DNA of 49,203 bases from Devosia ureilytica (GTDB lineage: Bacteria; Pseudomonadota; Alphaproteobacteria; Rhizobiales; Devosiaceae): contig NZ_JAMZCU010000003.1 of the NCBI RefSeq assembly GCF_024273195.1, positions 701,147 through 750,349 on the forward strand, in the 5' to 3' direction. A program made the translations under genes and the position numbers. This document shows, one piece after another, positions 8,848 through 16,771 of this stretch (position 1 is the stretch's first letter; each line of letters begins with the position of its first letter). The notes under the pieces are model-generated. The model made no database searches, was not told where the DNA came from, and saw nothing but the letters and a program-made list of their open reading frames with translations.

Positions 8848-9659
8848 TGACCCCCCGTTTCTCCGTCTGGGGTATTCCCGGCATTCCCGAAATCACCCCC
8901 AACGACGACCTCGTCTCCCTGATCGCTGCCGCCATCAACGCCCAATCGGCCGCTGACCCCGCCCTCGCCCTTCAGTCCGGCGACATCCTGGTCGTCACCT
9001 CTAAGATCATCTCCAAGGCCGAAGGCATGCAGGTGCCCGCCGCCGAGCGCGAACAGGCGATCACCGCCGACACCGTCCGCGTCGTTGCCGAGCGCGTGCA
9101 TCCGGGCGGCACCTTCCGCATTGTCGAAACCCGGCAGGGTCTCGTCATGGCCGCCGCCGGCATCGACATGTCCAATGTACCTGAGGGTCTGGCGCTGCGC
9201 CTGCCCGCCGATCCCGACGCTTCTGCCCGCGCCCTCTGCGCCGGCCTGCGTGAAACGCTGGGCGTCGATATCGGCATCATCATCACCGACACCATCGGTC
9301 GCGCCTGGCGCATCGGCCAGACCGACATGGCCATCGGCGCCGCCGGCGTGCAATTGACCGACGACCTGCGCGGCGGCAATGACGCCAATGGCCGCCCGCT
9401 GCATGTCACCCAGGCCGTCATCGCCGACGAAATCGCTGGCGCCGCCGACTTGGTCAAGGGCAAGACCAATGGCATTCCCGTCGCCGTGGTGCGCGGGCTG
9501 GGCCGCTTCGTCCTGGGGCTCGACGCTCCCGGCGCGCGCACCCTCACCCGCACCGGTGACGACGACATGTTCCGCTTCGGCAGTGCCGAAGCCTACCGCC
9601 TCGGCTACGAAGCCGCCCTGGCGGAAGTGAAAACCAAAAACAAGCAGCGTCAGGATTGA
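8847..9659 (+). CDS. cofE: Coenzyme F420-0:L-glutamate ligase
   Basis: CofE adds L-glutamate residues to F420-0 with GTP to make the polyglutamylated coenzyme retained in the cell. The 270-residue protein begins [18 protein letters not shown], then has [37 protein letters not shown] and [17 protein letters not shown], all hallmarks of the family. It has no C-terminal nitroreductase-like domain, so it resembles archaeal CofE rather than the fused mycobacterial FbiB. It overlaps fgd by one base and is four bases from the next gene, so it belongs to a tightly coupled operon. No cofC, cofD, cofG or cofH gene is visible, which implies the substrate is imported or made by genes elsewhere. Confidence 0.93.
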   Translation: MTPRFSVWGIPGIPEITPNDDLVSLIAAAINAQSAADPALALQSGDILVVTSKIISKAEGMQVPAAEREQAITADTVRVVAERVHPGGTFRIVETRQGLVMAAAGIDMSNVPEGLALRLPADPDASARALCAGLRETLGVDIGIIITDTIGRAWRIGQTDMAIGAAGVQLTDDLRGGNDANGRPLHVTQAVIADEIAGAADLVKGKTNGIPVAVVRGLGRFVLGLDAPGARTLTRTGDDDMFRFGSAEAYRLGYEAALAEVKTKNKQRQD

Positions 9660-9663
9660 ACCC

Positions 9664-10602
9664 ATGCGTCACCTTGTGGTCGCAACGATAACTCTCGGGC
9701 TTCTCGCTCACCCCGCCCTTGCCGCCACCACCTATCCCCTCACCCTCGACAATTGCGGGCAGGCGATCACCCTCAACGCGCCCCCCGAGCGCGTCGTCAC
9801 CATAAAATCCACCGCCACCGAGATGGTGCTGGCCCTTGGCCTCGGCGAGCGCATCATCGGCGTCGGCTTCCAGGATGGCCCCCTGCCGCCCGAGCTGGCG
9901 CTGGCCGGTTCAGGCCTCGCCGTGCTCTCGGACAAGCTCCCCAGCCAGGAAGTGGTGCTCGAAGCCGAACCCGACTTCATCTATGGCGGCTGGGAAAGCA
10001 ATTTTGCCGCCGATGGCGCAGGCGAGCGCCCGACCCTGGCCGGGCTCGGCGTCACCACATATGTCGCCCCTGCCGCCTGCCGTTCGATCAAGCCCGCAAA
10101 GCTGACCTTCGACGGCCTTCATGATGAGATCATGGAAATGGGTCGCATCTTCGACGTCGAGGACCAGGCCGCGACGCTGATCGCCGAGCAACGCGCCATC
10201 CTCGCCTCGATCACACCCGCAAGCGGCCGCACCGCGCTCTGGTATTCCTCGGGCACCAAGACCCCCTATGTCGGTGCCGGCAGCAATGCTCCGGCCATGA
10301 TCATGCAGGCCATCGGCCTCACCAATATCTTTGGCGCCGTGGACGAAGGCTGGACCTCGGCCAGCTGGGAAGCCGTGGTCGACGCCAATCCCGACGTCAT
10401 CATCCTCGTCGATGCCGCCTGGAATTCCGCTGAACAAAAGAAACAGCTGCTGGCCGAAAATCCCATCACCAACCAGCTCGACGCCGTCATCCACCAGCGC
10501 TATCTCACCATCCCCTTCCCCGCCGCCGAAGCCGGCATCCGCAACGCCAGCGCCGCCGCCGACCTGGCTGGCCAACTGGCGGGGATCAGCTTCGAGGAAT
10601 GA
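9664..10602 (+). CDS. ABC importer substrate-binding protein, proposed F420-0 binder
   Basis: This 312-residue protein has a Sec signal peptide (MRHLVVATITLGLLAHPALA) without a lipobox, so it should be periplasmic. It has the two-lobed cobalamin/siderophore-binding fold (PF01497), recognisable from PERVVTIKSTATEMVLALGLGERIIGVG and the DANPDVIILVD region. Placement immediately after cofE and before a BtuC-like permease and a BtuD-like ATPase reproduces the three-gene cassette that TIGRFAM models TIGR03868, TIGR03869 and TIGR03873 propose as an F420-0 importer. The assignment is by fold plus context; I cannot run the models. The alternatives are cobalamin, haem or siderophore uptake. Confidence 0.75.
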   Translation: MRHLVVATITLGLLAHPALAATTYPLTLDNCGQAITLNAPPERVVTIKSTATEMVLALGLGERIIGVGFQDGPLPPELALAGSGLAVLSDKLPSQEVVLEAEPDFIYGGWESNFAADGAGERPTLAGLGVTTYVAPAACRSIKPAKLTFDGLHDEIMEMGRIFDVEDQAATLIAEQRAILASITPASGRTALWYSSGTKTPYVGAGSNAPAMIMQAIGLTNIFGAVDEGWTSASWEAVVDANPDVIILVDAAWNSAEQKKQLLAENPITNQLDAVIHQRYLTIPFPAAEAGIRNASAAADLAGQLAGISFEE

Positions 10603-10634
10603 GTCAGCTCCTGTTGACAGGGCCGCTATCCCTT

Positions 10635-10670
10635 CTCCTCCCCCTAATAGGGGGAGGCCGGGTGGGGGCA
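10635..10670. repeat. Short palindromic repeat between binding protein and permease
   Basis: CTCCTCCCCCTAATAGGGGG, then AGGCCGGGTGGGGGC, is one copy of the palindromic element found repeatedly in this window. It interrupts an otherwise tightly packed operon and could act as an intercistronic hairpin. Confidence 0.7.
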
Positions 10671-10690
10671 TCCTCTCACACAATCCAGTC

Positions 10691-11692
10691 ATGACCCGCC
10701 TCTCGCTCCCCGCCCTCCTCGTTCTGCTTGTCGCCAGCGCCATCGCTGCCGTCACCTTCGGCCCCGCCGACATCACGCCCGGCGAAGTCTGGTCGGTAAT
10801 CGCGCATCATCTCGGCCTCCTGCCCGAAAGCCCGGTCTCGCGCCTCCGCGACGCCATTGTCTGGGAACTGCGCCTGCCGCGCGTTCTCACGGCCCTTTGC
10901 GTCGGTGCGGGCCTGGCGCTCTCGGGCGCGGTCATGCAGGCAATCACCCGCAATCCACTGGCCGATCCCTATCTTCTTGGCCTCTCCTCCGGCGCTGCGC
11001 TGGGCGCCGTGAGCTTTGCCCTTGTCGGCCTCACCCTCCTCATGCCCCTCGGTGCTTTTTTTGGCAGCCTCGGCGCCCTGGCATTGGCCCTGCTGATCGC
11101 CGGCCTCCTTGGCGGCGCCACCCCCAGCCGCGCCATTCTCGCGGGCATCTGCATTGCGGCCCTCGCCTCGGCCGCCACCTCTTTCCTCATCTTCTGGTCC
11201 GCCACCGGCGACAGCTATCGCGAAATCCTCTCCTGGCTCATGGGCTCACTCTCGGGCTCGCTCTGGTTTGATGCCGCCCTGGCCAGCGCGGCGCTCGTCC
11301 TTTGCACCCCCATCATCCTTGCCTATGCCCGCGCCCTCGACGCCTTCGCCTTTGGCGATACCGCCGCAGCGAGCCTGGGCATCGACGTTCCCCGCCTGCG
11401 CTGGACCCTCCTCGGCGCTACCGCGCTCCTTACCGGCATCATGGTGGCCATTGGCGGCGCCATCGGCTTTGTCGGCCTCGTCGTGCCCCATGCCGTCCGC
11501 CTCATGACTGGCTCGCGCCACCGCGCCCTGCTGCCCCACGCCATGCTGGCGGGCGCCATATTCATGCTCTGGACCGATACTGCCGCCCGCACGCTCTTTG
11601 ATCCGCGCGAACTGCCGGTCGGCATCATCACCGCATTGATTGGCGCCCCGGTGTTTCTCTTCGTCCTCCTCCGCTACCGGAGGGTCACATGA
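10691..11692 (+). CDS. ABC importer permease, BtuC/FecCD family, proposed F420-0 transporter
   Basis: This 333-residue polytopic membrane protein belongs to the FecCD/BtuC family, which forms the inner-membrane channel of importers for cobalamin, siderophores and similar large ligands. Family features are the DAIVWELRLPRVLTALCVGAGLALSGAVMQAITRNPLADPYLLG segment and the late GGAIGFVGLVVPHAVRL coupling region before the last helices. The ATG at 10691 (MTRLSLPALL) begins the first membrane helix; an in-frame extension upstream is not homologous and overlaps the binding-protein gene. Its end overlaps the ATPase start by four bases. Confidence 0.88.
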   Translation: MTRLSLPALLVLLVASAIAAVTFGPADITPGEVWSVIAHHLGLLPESPVSRLRDAIVWELRLPRVLTALCVGAGLALSGAVMQAITRNPLADPYLLGLSSGAALGAVSFALVGLTLLMPLGAFFGSLGALALALLIAGLLGGATPSRAILAGICIAALASAATSFLIFWSATGDSYREILSWLMGSLSGSLWFDAALASAALVLCTPIILAYARALDAFAFGDTAAASLGIDVPRLRWTLLGATALLTGIMVAIGGAIGFVGLVVPHAVRLMTGSRHRALLPHAMLAGAIFMLWTDTAARTLFDPRELPVGIITALIGAPVFLFVLLRYRRVT

Positions 11693-12492
11693 GCCTCGGC
11701 GTCTCCGGCCTTTCCGTCACAAAGGCCCAAAAACTCATCCTCTCCAAGGTCAGCTTCACCGCGCCCTCGGGCCAGGTGACCGGCCTGATCGGCCCCAATG
11801 GCGCTGGAAAATCGACGCTCTTGGCTGCACTCCTCGGCCTCACGCCCGCCACCGGCACCGCCCATTTCCACGGGCTCGACCTGCCCGCCATGCCGCGCCG
11901 GGATCGCGCCCGCCAGGTGGCTTTCGTCGAACAGTCCGCCGCCACCGAGGAACGCCTGAGCGTCCTCGATGTCGTTGCCCTTGGCCGCATCCCCTTCGAG
12001 GCCGCCTGGCAATCCGCCCCGAGCCCCGAAGACGACGCCATCCTCGCCGCCGCCCTTGGAGAAACCGGCATGACCGGCTTTGCCCACCGCAGGTTCAACA
12101 CCCTGTCGGGCGGCGAACAACAGCGCGTCCACGTCGCCCGCGCCCTTGCCCAGCAACCGCGCCTGCTGCTGCTCGACGAGCCTACCAGTCATCTCGACAT
12201 ACGCGCCCAGCTGCAATTGCTGGCTCTGCTGCGCCGCAAGGCCGCCGAGGGCATGACCGTGCTGCTGGCCCTCCACGACCTCAATCTGGCTGTTCGCTTC
12301 TGCGACCATCTGGTGGTGCTCGACGCGGGAAAGCTGGCCGCCCAAGGTCCGCCCAGCGCGATCCTCACCCCGGCTTTGCTCGAGGCGGTCTATGGTGTGC
12401 GTGCCCGCCTTGTCGCAGACGCCCCGACAGGCCAGCCTCTCATTGTCTATGATGACGCGGTCGAGCGTATTTCTGCGCAAATACCCGATTGA
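11689..12492 (+). CDS. ABC importer ATP-binding protein, proposed F420-0 transporter
   Basis: This 267-residue ATPase energises the adjacent permease. It shows Walker A GPNGAGKST (residues 35-43), the signature LSGGEQQRV, Walker B LLLLDEP and the switch histidine in LALHDLNLA, as in BtuD/FepC proteins. The ATGA overlap with the permease indicates coupled translation. There is no in-frame terminator before the oxidoreductase at 12621, but a palindromic operator and a rhizobial-type repeat lie in between, so the last gene may have its own promoter. Confidence 0.9.
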   Translation: MSLGVSGLSVTKAQKLILSKVSFTAPSGQVTGLIGPNGAGKSTLLAALLGLTPATGTAHFHGLDLPAMPRRDRARQVAFVEQSAATEERLSVLDVVALGRIPFEAAWQSAPSPEDDAILAAALGETGMTGFAHRRFNTLSGGEQQRVHVARALAQQPRLLLLDEPTSHLDIRAQLQLLALLRRKAAEGMTVLLALHDLNLAVRFCDHLVVLDAGKLAAQGPPSAILTPALLEAVYGVRARLVADAPTGQPLIVYDDAVERISAQIPD

Positions 12493-12514
12493 CATTCGTG
12501 CCTCAGCCGCCCAA

Positions 12515-12538
12515 AAATTTGATCGACTGGTCAAATTT
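12515..12538. promoter_or_regulatory. Second copy of the candidate F420 operator
   Basis: The palindrome TTTGATCGACTGGTCAAA (12518-12535), extended outward by AAA and TTT, lies 86 nt before the luciferase-like oxidoreductase. It is the same 18-bp motif, in the opposite orientation, as the one in front of fgd, differing only at the two central bases. The shared motif suggests that one transcription factor controls both oxidoreductase genes. Confidence 0.6.
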
Positions 12539-12542
12539 CAAA

Positions 12543-12587
12543 GCATGACCCGGAACAGTGGAATCCGGTTTTCCGGCAAGGTCATGC
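12543..12587. repeat. Rhizobial-type intergenic palindrome (RIME-like)
   Basis: GCATGACC and GGTCATGC enclose CCGG repeats and a CCGGTTTTCCGG hairpin. From memory this matches a very common intergenic element of Hyphomicrobiales, often seen as GCATGATCCGGAAAAGTG followed by CCGGTTTTCCGG. It lies between the candidate operator and the oxidoreductase start, so it would be in the 5' leader. Confidence 0.65.
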
Positions 12588-12620
12588 GCAGTAAAAACCA
12601 CAAGGGAGCGCGGGGAAGCG

Positions 12621-13622
12621 ATGGAATTCGGCATCACCTTCAAGGGATTCATTGAGCACGAGCGCGCCCGCTATCTGGTGCGCGCCGCCGAATATGCCGG
12701 CTTCTCCTATTGCTGGTTCTATGACAGCCACATTCTCTGGCGCGATTGCTACTCGGCCATCGCCATGTGCATGGAACACACCACCGACATGCGCTTCGGC
12801 CCGCTGGTCACCAATCCCGACGTGCGGGACTGGTCGGTTGCCGCCTCCATTTTCGGCTCCCTTTCCAAGCAGTCCGGTGGCCGTTTCGATCTTGCCGTGG
12901 GTCGTGGCGACTCTTCCATGCGCGTCATGGGCAAGAAGCCCGCGACCCTCAAGCGTGTCGCCGAATTCATCGACAAGACCAAGGCCATGGTCCGCGGCGA
13001 GGAAGTCACTTATGGCGAAATCCCTGCCCCGGTGAAATTCCCCTGGGCCGTTGGCCACGATATGCCCAGCTGGGTGGCCGCCTATGGCCCACTGGCCCTC
13101 AAGACCGCCGGCGAAAGCGCCGATGGCGTGGTGCTGCAGATCGCCGATCCAGGCCTTTGCAAGTGGTTCACCGACCAGTGCCTCGAAGCTGGCAAGGCCG
13201 CAGGCAAGGACATGTCAGGCTTCCGCTCCATGGCCGCCGCCCCCGCCTACTTTGGCGACAAGAAGCGCGCCATCGAACATGTGAAGTGGTTCCCCGCAAT
13301 GGTCGGCAATCACGTGGCCGATATTGTCGAGAAATATGGCGCCGATAGCGACAAGGTGCCCTCGAGCCTGACCAGCTATATCGAAAAGCGCCGCGGCTAC
13401 GATTATTCCAAGCACGGCCAGGCCGATAATCCCTATCTCGATTTCATCACCGACGATGTCGTGGAAAGCTTCTGTGTCCTTGGGGAACCCGAGGATCACA
13501 TCAAGAAAGTCCACGAGTTGGAGGCGGCGGGCGTCACCCAGTTCAACATCTACCTCGATAGTGGCGACGAGGAAGAAATCATCGCCAATTACGGCAGGCA
13601 CGTCATCCCGGCCTTCCGCTGA
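12621..13622 (+). CDS. LLM-class oxidoreductase, CPS_4043-like, F420 or flavin dependent
   Basis: This 333-residue luciferase-like TIM-barrel protein begins MEFGITFKGFIEHERARYLVRAAEYAGFSYCWFYDSHI. It continues with GGRFDLAVGRGDSSMRVMG, the phosphate-binding region typical of F420/FMN-dependent enzymes related to methylene-tetrahydromethanopterin reductase. It best fits the family modelled as TIGR03842. From memory, proteobacterial members of that family often sit with pyrimidine or hydantoin catabolic genes, so FMN use cannot be excluded. Here it follows the F420 cassette and shares its operator, while a nucleobase importer lies downstream after a terminator. The ATG at 12621 follows GGGGAAGCG; its substrate is unknown. 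Confidence 0.8.
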   Translation: MEFGITFKGFIEHERARYLVRAAEYAGFSYCWFYDSHILWRDCYSAIAMCMEHTTDMRFGPLVTNPDVRDWSVAASIFGSLSKQSGGRFDLAVGRGDSSMRVMGKKPATLKRVAEFIDKTKAMVRGEEVTYGEIPAPVKFPWAVGHDMPSWVAAYGPLALKTAGESADGVVLQIADPGLCKWFTDQCLEAGKAAGKDMSGFRSMAAAPAYFGDKKRAIEHVKWFPAMVGNHVADIVEKYGADSDKVPSSLTSYIEKRRGYDYSKHGQADNPYLDFITDDVVESFCVLGEPEDHIKKVHELEAAGVTQFNIYLDSGDEEEIIANYGRHVIPAFR

Positions 13623-13633
13623 AAATTCCAAAG

Positions 13634-13659
13634 GCGCGCCCCCCGGCGCGCTTTTTTGT
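13634..13659 (+). terminator. Intrinsic terminator ending the F420 block
   Basis: GGCGCGCC and GGCGCGC form a GC-rich stem followed by TTTTTTG. It lies 12 nt after the oxidoreductase stop and separates the F420 block from the BMP-type importer operon. Confidence 0.85.
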
Positions 13660-13683
13660 TTCTGGAGCAGGGAGCACAAATAG

Positions 13684-13822
13684 CACCCCACCCTCGGTCC
13701 CTCCCCATCAAAGGGGAGGGAGGCGCAGGCACAGCCATCAATGTTCATCGTCTCCCTCCCCCTTGTGGGGAGGGTAGCGACGCTAGGCCCGACGGGCCGT
13801 AGCAAAGCTAGGGTGGGGGTGC
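13684..13822. repeat. Pair of short palindromic repeats in a 321-bp gap
   Basis: Two related elements lie here. The first runs CACCCTCGGTCCCTCCCC to GGGGAGGGAGG. The second (about 13747-13822) has CCCTCCCCCTTGTGGGGAGGG, cut by a GCTAGGCCCGACGGGCCGTAGC-like inner hairpin, and ends CTAGGGTGGGGGTG. The rest of the gap, to 13943, shows no gene; it must hold the promoter of the BMP operon, which I cannot place with confidence. Confidence 0.75.
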
Positions 13823-13943
13823 TTGGCGACCAACGCAATCAATGCCTGGGGACAGCCCAACTGACCCCTTCCAAATCCCTCCCTTTGCCCGATAAATGGA
13901 CACTAGGGAGTTCTGAACAACAAACAAGCAACAGGGGACGCAA

Positions 13944-14930
13944 ATGACCAATATCACCCGCCGCACGTTGATCGCGGCGCTCAGCTTGACCACCGCATTG
14001 AGCCTGACTGGCGCCTCTTGGGCGCAGGATCTGCTCAAGGTTGCAGCCATCTGGACCGTGCCGGTCGAGCAGCAATGGGCCAGCCGCCTGCACAATGCGC
14101 TGGTCGCCGCCGAAGAAGCTGGCGAGATCGACTATGTCTACTCCGAAAATATTGCCAACACCGACTATGAGCGCGTCATGCGCGAATATGCCGAGCAGGG
14201 CGTTGGCCTCATGGTCGGCGAAGCCTTCGGCGTCGAGCAGCCCGCCCGCACCGTCGCCGCCGATTATCCCGAAATCAGCTTTCTCATGGGTTCATCCTTG
14301 CCGCCGGTGGAACCCAACTTTGCCACCTTCGACAATTTCATCCACGAGCCGAGCTACCTCACCGGCATCATCGCCGGCATGAAGACCGAAACCGACCGCA
14401 TCGGCATGGTTGGCGGTTATGCCATTCCCGAGGTGAACCGGCTGATGCACGCCTTCATGGCGGGCGCCCTCTCGGTCAACCCGGATGTCAAATTCTCGGT
14501 GAGCTTCATCAACTCCTGGTACGATCCCCCGAAGGCCAAGGAAACCGCCTTCGCCATGGTCGATGCCGGCGCCGACATCCTCTATGCCGAGCGCTTCGGT
14601 GTCTCTGACGCCGCCAAGGAACGCGGCATCTTCGCGGTGGGCAATGTCATCGACACCGCCGCCGACTATCCCGGCACCATCCTCGCCTCCGCCCTCTGGC
14701 ACGGCGCCCCGATGATCGACCAGGCCATTGCCGATGTGAAGGCCGGCAGCTTCACTGCTTCCGACTACGGCATCTACGCCTTCATGGAATATGGCGGCTC
14801 CTCCATGGTCGTCGACGAGGCCCTCGCCGGCCCCGAAGCCGTCGCCGCTGCCAAGGCCGTCGAAGCCAAGATCCTCGACAAGAGCTTCGTGGTCGAAATC
14901 AACGACAGCGAACCCAGCTCGACGCAGTAA
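13944..14930 (+). CDS. BMP-family ABC transporter substrate-binding protein
   Basis: This 328-residue periplasmic protein has a signal peptide with a twin-arginine-like start (TRRTLIAALSLTTALSLTGASWA). It belongs to the basic membrane protein/Med/PnrA family (PF02608), whose characterised members bind purine or pyrimidine nucleosides. Family features include KVAAIWTVPVEQQWASRLHNAL, the GLMVGEAFG strand, FLTGIIAGM-like SYLTGIIAGMKTETDRIGMVGG, and the late GAPMIDQAIADVKAGSF. No lipobox is seen. It heads an operon with a tandem-ABC ATPase and two permeases; the downstream deaminase suggests a nucleobase or nucleoside ligand, which is inference. Confidence 0.88.
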   Translation: MTNITRRTLIAALSLTTALSLTGASWAQDLLKVAAIWTVPVEQQWASRLHNALVAAEEAGEIDYVYSENIANTDYERVMREYAEQGVGLMVGEAFGVEQPARTVAADYPEISFLMGSSLPPVEPNFATFDNFIHEPSYLTGIIAGMKTETDRIGMVGGYAIPEVNRLMHAFMAGALSVNPDVKFSVSFINSWYDPPKAKETAFAMVDAGADILYAERFGVSDAAKERGIFAVGNVIDTAADYPGTILASALWHGAPMIDQAIADVKAGSFTASDYGIYAFMEYGGSSMVVDEALAGPEAVAAAKAVEAKILDKSFVVEINDSEPSSTQ

Positions 14931-15182
14931 GCACCCCCACCCAACCTCCCCCTTGAACAGGGGGAGGAGCCGCTTCGGTGTCTGCAACCAGATTTGAGGC
15001 ACACCCGATCCGTCCCTCCCCCTATCAGAGGGAGGCTAGGTGGGGGCACCAAAGCAATCGGCTCTCGGGTCAAAAGCACTCCACCCTCAATCCCTCCCCA
15101 TCAAGGGGAGGGAGGCGCGGGACTGGGACGCCAGTGTTCATCGTCTCCCTCCCCCTCGTGGGGAGGGATCAAGGGTGGGGGC
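14931..15182. repeat. Cluster of four short palindromic repeats
   Basis: Four elements of the CTCCCC...GGGGAG family fill the gap between the binding protein and the ATPase, at about 14931-14970, 15012-15050, 15078-15117 and 15140-15182, in alternating orientations. Each has a GGTGGGGGC-type or CACCCCCACC-type tail. Such stacked hairpins would be transcribed within the operon and could reduce ATPase and permease expression relative to the binding protein. Confidence 0.75.
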
Positions 15183-15223
15183 ATGGACCGACCACACACC
15201 CCAAAGTCCAGGAGCAGGAGCCC

Positions 15224-16771
15224 ATGACAAGCCACACACCCCTGCTCTCCCTCACCGACATCACCAAGCGCTTCGGCACGCTCATCGCCAACAACGCCAT
15301 TTCCCTCGACCTGCACCAAGGCGAAATCCTCGCCCTTTTGGGCGAGAACGGCGCTGGCAAGACAACGCTGATGAACATCCTCTTTGGGCATTACGTGCAG
15401 GACGAAGGCACGGTGCGCGTTGCCGCCGGGGGCGACGTCATGACCACCCTGCCGCCCGGCTCGCCCGGCGCCGCGCTTGCCGCCGGCATTGGCATGGTGC
15501 ACCAGCACTTTACCCTCGCCGAAAACCTCTCCGGCCTCGACAACATCCGCCTCGGCACCGAGCCCCTGCTCTCCTTCGGCCGCCGCCATGCAGCCCGCGC
15601 CAAGGTCGAAAAGATCATCACCGAAAGCGGCCTCGACGTCGATCTCGACCGCCGCGTCGATGGCCTGACCGTGGGCGAAAAGCAGCGCGTCGAAATCCTC
15701 AAGGCGCTCTACCGCGACGCCCGCGTGCTCATCCTCGATGAACCTACCGCCGTCCTGACCCCCCAGGAGGCCGAGGGCCTATTCGCCGTTTTAAGGCGCC
15801 TGGCCGCCAATGGTCTTGGCGTCATTTTCATCTCCCACAAGCTGGGCGAAGTGCTCGCGGTCTCCCATCGCATCATGGTGCTGCGCGCCGGCGAACAGGC
15901 CGGTGAACTGGTCACCGCCCAGGCTGACCGCCGCGCCATTGCCGACCTCATGGTTGGCAAGGCCGTGGCTGAAGTCACCCGCACGCCGGGCGCCAGGGGC
16001 CGGGCCCTTGTCGAGTTCCAGTCCGTGAGCCTGGGGAAACCGGGCCATCGCGCGGCCCTCCATGGCGTCAGTTTCGATCTGCGCGCCGGGGAAGTCGTCG
16101 GGCTGGCCGGTGTCTCGGGCAACGGTCAATCCGCCATTGCCGCATTGATCTCCGGCCTCGCCGTGCCGGACAGCGGCACCATGCGGCTCTATGGCGATCC
16201 TGTCACTCGCGCCGATCCGCGCCGCCTCGTGGCAGCGGGTGTCGCCCGCATGCCCGAAGATCGCCAGCATGACGGCGTTGTTGGCACCATGAGCGTTGCC
16301 GACAACATCGCCATCGAGGAGGTTCGCTCGCCCGGTTTCTCGCGCTATGGCTTCATTGATGCCAAAGCCATCCGGGCCCGCGCCACGGCCGCCATTGCCG
16401 CCTATGATGTGCGCTGTCCCGGCCCCGATGCCGAAGCCCGTCTGCTCTCGGGCGGCAATGTGCAAAAGCTGATCCTCGCCCGCGTTCTCGAGCGCGCGCC
16501 ACGCGTCATTCTTGCCAATCAGCCGACCCGTGGTCTCGATATTGGTGCCCAGGCCGAGGTGCATCGGCGCATCATTGCCGCCCGGGATCGGGGCGCGGCG
16601 GTTCTTGTCATTTCCGAAGACCTCGACGAACTCTTTGCCCTCAGTGATCGCTTCCTCGTCATCCATGCCGGCGAGATCACCGATGCCGGCCCCGCCGAGA
16701 CGCTTGACCGTGCCACCGTCGGCCTGTTGATGGCAGGCCAAACCCACACCCCGGAGACCCTTGCCTCATGA
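15224..16771 (+). CDS. Nucleoside-type ABC importer ATPase, two ABC domains
   Basis: This 515-residue protein is a tandem ABC ATPase like BmpB/NupA or RbsA. The N-terminal domain has Walker A GENGAGKTT and Walker B VLILDEPTAVLTP with a VGEKQRVEI signature. The C-terminal domain has the usual degenerate Walker A (SGNGQSA), signature LSGGNVQKL, and ILANQPTRGLD in place of a standard Walker B. Such asymmetry is normal for this subfamily. The ATG at 15224 follows CAGGAGCAGGAG; the upstream in-frame region translates the repeats and is rejected. The stop overlaps the next gene by four bases. Confidence 0.92.
   Translation: MTSHTPLLSLTDITKRFGTLIANNAISLDLHQGEILALLGENGAGKTTLMNILFGHYVQDEGTVRVAAGGDVMTTLPPGSPGAALAAGIGMVHQHFTLAENLSGLDNIRLGTEPLLSFGRRHAARAKVEKIITESGLDVDLDRRVDGLTVGEKQRVEILKALYRDARVLILDEPTAVLTPQEAEGLFAVLRRLAANGLGVIFISHKLGEVLAVSHRIMVLRAGEQAGELVTAQADRRAIADLMVGKAVAEVTRTPGARGRALVEFQSVSLGKPGHRAALHGVSFDLRAGEVVGLAGVSGNGQSAIAALISGLAVPDSGTMRLYGDPVTRADPRRLVAAGVARMPEDRQHDGVVGTMSVADNIAIEEVRSPGFSRYGFIDAKAIRARATAAIAAYDVRCPGPDAEARLLSGGNVQKLILARVLERAPRVILANQPTRGLDIGAQAEVHRRIIAARDRGAAVLVISEDLDELFALSDRFLVIHAGEITDAGPAETLDRATVGLLMAGQTHTPETLAS

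Noticed and set aside
9664..12492. Cobalamin or siderophore importer as the primary call for the F420-block transporter
   Set aside because: The fold is shared, so it stays an alternative, but tight coupling to cofE and fgd and the absence of any corrinoid or iron gene favour F420-0. A true siderophore-type importer is separately present at 28985-32847.
7849..13622. Bacterial luciferase (lux) genes, because two luciferase-like proteins are present
   Set aside because: The two proteins are not a luxAB pair. One is a close Fgd match and the other belongs to an F420/FMN reductase-like group; no lux fatty-acid reductase genes are nearby.
14931..15182. Possible CRISPR array, because several repeats occur in a row
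   Set aside because: The units are palindromes of unequal spacing and alternating orientation, also scattered at other loci; there are no unique spacers of constant length and no cas genes.
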